64,000 nt of DNA from Cryptomeria japonica (lineage: Eukaryota; Streptophyta; Pinopsida; Cupressales; Cupressaceae), in the NCBI RefSeq assembly GCF_030272615.1, contig NC_081406.1, positions 484,065,900 through 484,129,899 of the forward strand, in the 5' to 3' direction. This document shows, one piece after another, positions 57,534 through 64,000 of the stretch. Numbering within the stretch: the first letter of the stretch is position 1; each line of letters opens with the position of its first letter. The position numbers were made by a program, and so were the translations under genes. The notes beneath the pieces were generated by a model, which did no database searches, had not been told where the DNA came from, and was given only the letters and a program-made list of their open reading frames with translations.

Positions 57534-58701
57534 TGTTGCATATATGGCATTTAGACTGTCATTGATGTCAACTCTCTAGTTTGGATGAAGTTTGGTTGTG
57601 TACAAAGTATTCCAGTTGAGTACAAACTATGTATATATATTTCAGAATCTATCTATAGATGTTTCAGATAGAAAATAATGTTAGCATGATGTGTTTCCAG
57701 AGTATTTGTGTATTTTGTTTGGTTCGGTCAACATTAGGTTAGGTTTAGATGATTGTGTAGAGTTTGAACAGGTTTTGAATGTTGCGAAGGAATGTGTTGC
57801 ATTCCCCATCTTGCTATTACTGTAAGGGTGTTATGGGTCACTGGATCATGGTCCTGGAATATCTTAACTTATTTTGTGTTGGACCACTTATTTCGATTTT
57901 GGTCTAGATTAAAAGTTTATATACATTAAGAAGGCATTTTGTGTGTGTAGTTGAGTATGGAATACAAAAAATCTTTAAGGAGGAATTTTGGATGGCATGC
58001 CAACTTGGTATAGTTTTGTACACATCTTTGTGCATTTTGCATGAGCTGTATGGATCATTTTTAGGTCAATGGTAAATATACACATTACATCATCTTTAGG
58101 TCAACCTTATGAAGAATTATTTTTATCCGATTGATATATATAGTGCAAATCAGTTGGGTTATTACGTGTGTGACATGGTGTTGGTATAGAGAGATATATG
58201 ATGCGATTTTGAAGAGAATTAGATTTTTGAAAGTGTCATAGTGTAGATTGAATCAGATGAGCATTAATCAATGAACTATTATCTGCATATTAATATATGT
58301 CAATATCCTATACAGTTTAATATTTTATTTCTAGTGTACCTAGACAGATGTTTTGTATCTTTCCTAAAGAAGTGTTCTTCAGTTGTGCAAATCCTTCATT
58401 TGTAACTTTCTCAGAGGCAATGCACCTTAGTCTACAAGTCTGGAGCAATGAGCTCTCTAGCCTATGACCTAAAACTTTTGTAAACACTTGTTATATGTAT
58501 TGTGAGTTGAATCTCACCGTAGTTTTTCCCAATTTGATATTCTACATAAAAATCTTGGTGATCTTGTGTGAATGCATTTGTTTCTTCTATTATTTACTTT
58601 CATGCATATCCATTGAATGGAGATTATGGTTTAAGTGTTTTAATCTATTCAAGTTTTGGTATATGTTGATTCACCACCCTCTCAACATCTAATAGTGTTC
58701 A
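57534..58701 (+). repeat. 3' LTR of element C
   Basis: 1,168 bp from TGTTGCATATATGG to about GTGTTCA. It shares the TGTCATTGATGTCAAC opening, the CACCGTAGTTTTTCCC module near 58517 and the TGATTCACCACCCTCTCAAC end (C-run decayed). The left mate is not found in the window, so the element is 5' truncated or rearranged. The LTR-terminal CA is my best estimate. Confidence 0.7.
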
Positions 58702-61136
58702 AAAAAATATTATGGGATTGTGCATGCATGTTCCACTCTCAAGTGTTGGTAGGTAAGTGTCCAATGTCACAAGGGTTCACCTTTCCCCTTACTTTGGATA
58801 TTTGAAACCTTTAAGCCAAATAATGTCCACCTTACTCAGGATGGTACATGTTGGGTAACTTCGGGCATGATACTATGCGTTGCAACACACTATGGAAATG
58901 GTTAAATGTATTAAGGCTTCCAAAATAAGAGCTTTGTGGTGGGGGATCTATAAACAAAGAGACCATTTGTAAGAGATTGAGATTGGGGGTCTCCCCTACT
59001 CTCCTTGCTAGATAGACTTGGTGAATCAGGGGTCTTGCATTTTGGTTTTGAATGATGCTAGTCCTCCTTGGGTATAAATTTTGCTCTCCCCCCTTTTATA
59101 TAACCTGGCATGAGAAAAAAGGTTTAAGGTTAAAACCTAGGATGATGAAATCCCTAGGCAAGCCTCCTACTAAAAAAAAAAGAGAGAGAGTTGGTATTTT
59201 TATGCATCAAATTTTGCATGAAGCATATAGAAGAGCATTTGTACACAACTACTCTTGGGATAAGACAAATGTGCAAGCACACAAGACAAAATATAAATAA
59301 ATTATCCCCTAAACAAATTTAGTTCCTAATAGTAGTGGAAAAATAAAATGCTTTGACAAATATCCTGCAACAAAAGTTAGTGGTTTTCAAAATATTTTGT
59401 CTTTTCCCAACATTGTACAATCTGCACAAACAAGTCAGTATTTTTTAATTTTCTTATCTTCCCTTGGTGGTATGTAGGTTGCACAAATTAGATTAGTGAC
59501 CACAACAACAAAACTATTAGCTAAACATAAAAAACAAATCATAAGAAAAGTGTAGAAACAAGAATCAAATGCATAGAACTAGAAGAAGAAAGCATAGAAA
59601 GAAAGAAGACATTTGTAGAAATAAATGAATTGAAATATTTATACCTAAAATAAATGTAGATATACCTAACATTGTTGCTGAAAGAGGATACAGATGCATT
59701 GGATTTGAAAGCATATGTGTAGGAAGATGCTACAGATGCACAAAATCTTAATAAAAGCATAGGAATTGAATAGAAGCATAAGAACTGCAATAGATATTTC
59801 AATTTTATCTTGCAACTTGCAAAAACACCCAAATTCTCACAAAAAAAAGATTGGTATTAGATATATGGGTCCCACCAATTGTGCCAAATATGTGACATGA
59901 AATGATCTAATGATTTAATGATTATAACAAACCAATATAAATCATTCAAATTATGTACATAATTTAAAAATAATTTAATTAATGTATATGGTGAAAATAA
60001 TTAAATAATCAAAAAATTTAACTATTAAAGGTAGGAAAGAACATTAGCTTAATTAAATAATTAAAATAATTTAATTAATATTTGGATGAATTGTTGATGA
60101 AAGGTGATGAAAAGATGTGTTTGTCAATTTCCAATGTTTACAACATTAAAAGTCAAAATCAAAATGACTTTTGTGGGCAATACATGACTTTGATTAATTA
60201 GCATTTATTTGATTTTTTAAAAACTATTAAGAAATAGGGGTTTGAAAAGGATGAAGAACTTTATCTAATAAACTCCTCAAATGTGTTTTCAAAAACTACT
60301 TTTCTTGCAAGTTCAAATACAAAATAGTAAGGAAAACCATTTTTTACATATGAAAACATTAAATGTTGATATTGCACACAAAAGGTCAATTTATAGACAT
60401 GGGTTGATTCTATGACATAGAATCAACCCAAAGTTTCAAATAAACATTTTTTTATACCAAAGACATGTCTAACATGTCCCAAAAGTTTTAAAATAATAAT
60501 GAATCATTCTACATCGTTTGTCACATTCATATCAACATTAGATCTAAAGCTAAATACATTTATTTTATCCATCTAAATTCAATGCATTTATTATTATATT
60601 AGATTGTGGGTCAAATTTGTTCATCCTTACCATTTAAATAATTTGCATTTAAAATATTTCAAAACATCATTTATTTTCCTTTCAATTATATATATCAGGA
60701 GTAGAATCTTTCATCTCATACTTATTTATAAGTAAAAACTTTAATTAATAGAACAAATAAATAATATAAACCTCTTCTTTCCAATAAATCACAAAATTTT
60801 AATTAATGTTTGTCTACGATAATATATTATATGAAATATGGATGGTTTTAAAATATGATACTTTATTAAAAATGTTTTTTTGATAGCAACTCTTAAACAT
60901 AATCCATATATAAAATAAAATAAAAATAAATCCATAAATTTAATAATGAACTATTCATCAACTTTTAAAATTGTTTGGTGAGTCAATATAAGTAATAAAT
61001 TCTAATCAATATTTATTTCTAATGAACCCTACCTATTGTATGAAAGATTGATGACCTTTAAAACATCTCTAATTTACTATTAAAACTAATCAATGATGGC
61101 AACTCTAAACTTAACCTTTTAATTAAAAATTGAATA

Positions 61137-61137
<1 letters not shown>
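58702..61137. other. no gene recognised; AT-rich from about 59900
   Basis: Short ORFs here (59052-59300 plus, 59539-59832 minus) have no recognisable family. Near 59862 the minus strand has TTTGGCACAATTGGTGGGAC, faintly like a gypsy primer-site junction, but I cannot build an LTR around it. 59930-61137 is AT-rich with many AATAAATAA-type stretches. Confidence 0.6.

Positions 61138-61187
<50 letters not shown>
61138..61187. repeat. (ATT)n microsatellite
   Basis: About 16 uninterrupted ATT units. Confidence 0.97.
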
Positions 61188-61188
<1 letters not shown>

Positions 61189-61964
61189 AGCTTGATGTTT
61201 GACCTTAATGAGAAATTAGGTTTATGGGTTGGTATCCACAATAATAATAAGTTTTCTAGGGTTTTGTGTAGAATCTGTTGGGGAGGGGAAAGGTAGTACG
61301 TAATTTTATTTAGTGATTACTTCTAAAAGTGGCCGTTGAATTCTTGGAGAAAGTTAATTTATTCTTGTGGGGGATATGATGACGTCACAGACTACGGTGA
61401 ACATTCTAATATTGATGAGGTGACGTCATCCCTTGTGATGCCCATATGCCCTTTTGTTTTTTTCTATTGACTTTCAAATGGAACACGGCTTTTTAAGATT
61501 TTAACTCCTAAAAACAATAGAGAATCGAATTTTTACAAATAAGGTGGGGTGGGTGGATTATAACGAAATGATAAGATTTTGTTGCTTTCTAGTAAAACAA
61601 CATTTTCATAATTATTACTAAAATCTTTCTTGTGAAACGAGATATCTTCATATTCTATGATGCTACTTTTCTTTGTCCTTTAGCTACCAACTAATAACAA
61701 TATATGATTATGACATTTATAAACTTTAACTAACTAATAAATTCTTCATAAGATGCTATATCATCAAATGGAAGAGGGAATATTTTGGGCTTTCTATGTA
61801 ATTCAAAACTTCACACATTTTAAAGTTAAAAGTTGAGCATGCAGGTTTATAAAGTTTATTTATATAGGTGTTATTTAGAATAATTTTTTACTAATAATAA
61901 GATAAATAACAAATATTTTTTACTAAAAGTTAAGAGTTGAGGTTTGTTAAGATAAAGTTAATTG
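61188..61964. other. no gene recognised
   Basis: Unique-looking, moderately AT-rich DNA between the microsatellite and LINE-2. Apart from the paired TGACGTCA sites I see nothing. Confidence 0.6.
61378..61430. promoter_or_regulatory. paired TGACGTCA sites
   Basis: GATGACGTCAC at 61378-61388 and GTGACGTCATC at 61420-61430 form a perfect 11-bp inverted repeat 31 bp apart. Each contains TGACGTCA, the palindromic core bound by plant bZIP factors. No gene is visible within reach, so function is unproven. Confidence 0.45.
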
Positions 61965-62132
61965 TTTTTTATTAATAAAGCAATGAGAACAAGGGCACTG
62001 ACCCTTTACACAGCAAAACTATTAAAAATCATAGTGCAGAAACAACACTATAACAATAAATTAACAACAACTATCAGCAAAAAGCAACCAAGTCTTTAGA
62101 AATCAAAAACAACAACAAAAAACAAAAACAAA

Positions 62133-62962
62133 CTACAGGGGTGCCTTGCGCACCCCAGTGGCACCCATAGCATTGTTCCATTCGTTTGACAAGAGCTTGT
62201 AGAGGTCCCTAGCCTCCTGCTTGTCCTCCTCAGTGTCTGCATAGCGTTCCCTTGGTAGAGAGAGGGTGAGCGAAGAACTATGTAAAATTTGCAAATGAAA
62301 TTTGTTAAGGCCCACCATTTGGGCTTCCCAAGCCTCCATCTTATTCTTGAGTTGGTTGACATCCTCCTTGATAGTCACCAGATCAAGCACAAGGTCGATG
62401 TTTTCAATTCTCTGCGTGATGTCCAACACATCCGTGCGCAAATTTTCCATTTGTTAGAGAGTAGGGACCTCCCGGGGGTTCTCAGCAACCAAGTCATCTG
62501 TAGTTTCTTCAGTCTCTTTGGGCACGCCACCAGCAAGGGAGTTATCACTATCATTAACCAGACCCATCAGAGGGATAGAAGGCATCACTTGTTCAGTCAT
62601 TTTAGGATCCAAATCCAAATTACCAGATTCTAGTGCTTTGCTATCAGAGATTTCCACGCCCATAAGATCCTCAATGTCTGTGTCCATAGGGGTCATATCC
62701 TTATCATCAACAAGGTCCTGGGTTTTCATTTCAGAGATAAGACAATGCCACCAACCGAGACCCACCTCCCAGACCAGGAGGAGGCAAAAGCAGTCGAGAG
62801 CTGCTCATCATGGCCCTTCAAGAAATCCAGAAAATCAGCAACCCCACCTTCAACACAGAAGTTCTAGAACAGGGGGTCATTTTTAAAGTAATCTGGATTA
62901 TCTAGTTCATATCTAACTCTATCGCCCCCCATATCTTCCACCAACAAAGCTTCTTTAGTCAT
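62133..62962 (-). pseudogene. LINE-2 ORF3: accessory protein, shortened and shifted
   Basis: ATG at 62962 (MTKEALLVEDMGGDRVRYEL). The first part has VEGGVADFLDFLKGHDEQLS, which aligns with QQGGLNVFMERLSGKDPTIT of LINE-1 ORF3, followed by a Trp-containing segment (AFASSWSGRWVSVGG against YFIKNWKNGKNQIGS). After a frameshift near 62750 most of that domain is gone. An acidic middle follows (DMTPMDTDIEDLMGVEISDS), then, past a TAA near 62451, a coiled coil (LRTDVLDITQRIENIDLVLD; VTIKEDVNQLKNKMEAWEAQ). One TAG lies near 62875. Function unknown. Its place between ORF2 and the LINE 3' end is the key point. Confidence 0.72.
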
Positions 62963-63360
62963 GAAAAAGAGAAAGTTTCAGAGACCCTTCGAGAAGCAAG
63001 TCAAGAAGAGAAAATGGGAAGTGTGCGAGCCCGACGTCAATAAATGAGAAATGAAGTTGGGCGCATGGGAAAAAATGAAGTCACTTTTAGAAATGGTTTC
63101 CTGGTTAGGAGGCATTAAAGGCCAGCAAATACCGTGCGGCAACCAACACGTTTCCAATCCAGTCGTGCCTCATCATGACTCTACAAGCCCAAGTGAAATG
63201 TCAGCACAACAACACGTGCATCATCGCCAGCCTGGCCGAATGAGTCACCACCACATCAGAAGGGATCAGAGGGATATTCCCATTGTTTGAATTATGAAAC
63301 CACCACCTCCAAACTGCCCCGAGGGAAGAGAGGAGGGTAAGGGAAGCACTTGGCAACCGC

Positions 63361-64000
63361 TCAATCATTAGTGGAGATTTTGGATTTCTCTTCCTGGAGC
63401 AGCAAGTCTGGGAGGGAGTTGTGACTCCTCCAACATCTCAGCCCTAAGAGGTTTAGGCCAATGGTTATCATGGCATCCGCCACATGGTTGCCTTCCCTGT
63501 AGATATGCATAACTCTGGACGAGTCAAGCCCGAAGATGAGCCTCAAGGTGTCCCTGATGGCTCCCTCAATTGTCCAATTAAGCTTATTCTTCCCTTTAAC
63601 AACATCAATGACAAGCATGGAGTCCCCCTCAATGTCCATAATCCTGATTCCCATGGAGAGGGCAATGCGGATTCCCCAAGCTAAGGCCATCACTTCAGCC
63701 TGATTAGAGGAATGCCCATTCAAGTTACCTGCATAAGCAGCAACAAGGGCCCCTAGATGGGATCTGATCACCCCTCCACCAGCAACTAGGCCCTCCTAGC
63801 AACCCCATCAAAATTTTGTTTAAAATTTGTAGCCGGGGGGAACCAGGTCATGCTTTGTCTTAGAAGTCTCTTAGAGAAGTTAACAAGAGAGAACGAGGGG
63901 GGAAGGTTCCAACGTCTAGCAATTTCCCAGTCCCAGGTAGAGGGGGGCTTGGACACTTTCTGGGTTTTAGAAACAGAGATATTCTCAAGAATTGGATTAA
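63361..64000 (-). pseudogene. LINE-2 ORF2 C-terminus with RNase H
   Basis: From the window edge: VSKPPSTWDWEIARRWNLPP, then SMTWFPPATNFKQNFDGVAR (first catalytic Asp). After a small frameshift near 63790, GGGVIRSHLGALVAAYAGNL, SNQAEVMALAWGIRIAL (Glu), IEGDSMLVIDV (Asp) and HIYREGNHVADAMI (Asp). The four acidic residues survive, better preserved than in the LINE fragment near 25000. It ends at 63361. This RNase H follows RT in complete plant L1 elements; RT itself lies beyond the window. Confidence 0.9.

Larger units (their letters stand above)
61965..64000 (-). mobile_element. LINE-2: L1-type element with an extra 3' ORF (cut by window)
   Basis: Minus strand from the window edge: ORF2 C-terminus with RNase H, a gap of about 400 bp, an accessory ORF (ORF3), then a 3' end reading CATTGCTTTATTAATAAAAAAC. 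That terminal form is typical of plant L1 elements. The 5' part and target duplication are outside the window. It shares the ORF3 arrangement with LINE-1. Confidence 0.82.

Noticed and set aside
59850-59890. Possible gypsy LTR and primer-site junction (TTTGGCACAATTGGTGGGAC on the minus strand)
   Set aside because: No second LTR copy, no gag to the left, and too many mismatches to the known site form.

Overview
The window is repeat-rich plant nuclear DNA, almost entirely transposable elements nested inside one another. I found no intact host gene, no rRNA or tRNA gene and no CRISPR array. Giant LTR elements, plant L1-type LINEs and long AT-rich gaps point to a seed plant with a large genome. 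A gymnosperm is my best guess, but that is inference from style, not proof. Nearly every reading frame is broken, so most genes are called pseudogenes.

Layout, left to right. (1) 1-20234: a minus-strand Ty3/gypsy element with LTRs of about 3 kb, cut by the window start. Its protease gene is split by element A (7179-14994, minus, TSD TGTTA), an LTR element with no pol. (2) 20235-29570: fragments of a copia RT, LTR remnants, a gypsy 3' end, a LINE 3' end, AT microsatellites with a nested inverted repeat, an orphan 219-codon ORF and a LINE-like tail. (3) 29571-58701: the remains of an old pol-less LTR element (C, plus strand). It is interrupted by Copia-1 (30862-39124, minus, TSD GAGTA, with a solo LTR inside one of its LTRs), by LINE-1 (39753-44132, minus, 16-bp TSD) and by Copia-2 (44235-56706, plus, TSD GAAGG). 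Copia-2 is itself interrupted by element B (45508-51093, plus, TSD AGCTT), a second pol-less LTR element. (4) 58702-61964: AT-rich DNA with no recognisable gene. (5) 61965-64000: the 3' part of a second LINE (LINE-2, minus), running off the window.

Two systems stand out. First, elements A, B and C have copia-type LTR ends. A and B also have an initiator-Met-type primer site and a small ORF that looks like the C-terminal half of a copia Gag (coiled coil, GLGF motif, four zinc knuckles). In place of pol they carry a long accessory ORF: a conserved N-terminal domain, a basic or Lys/Glu-rich middle and a coiled-coil tail. In A this is one frame of about 1,100 codons. Second, LINE-1 and LINE-2 each carry an extra ORF downstream of ORF2, with a related N-terminal domain and a coiled-coil tail, ahead of a LINE-type 3' end. 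The same kind of protein seems to have been taken up by both LTR and non-LTR elements.

The elements would need enzymes supplied by others. A, B and C probably depended on an autonomous copia relative for integrase and reverse transcriptase, and LINE-1 on an intact LINE. In-frame stops across all elements are mostly TAG where Gln (CAG) is expected, as cytosine methylation followed by decay would leave.
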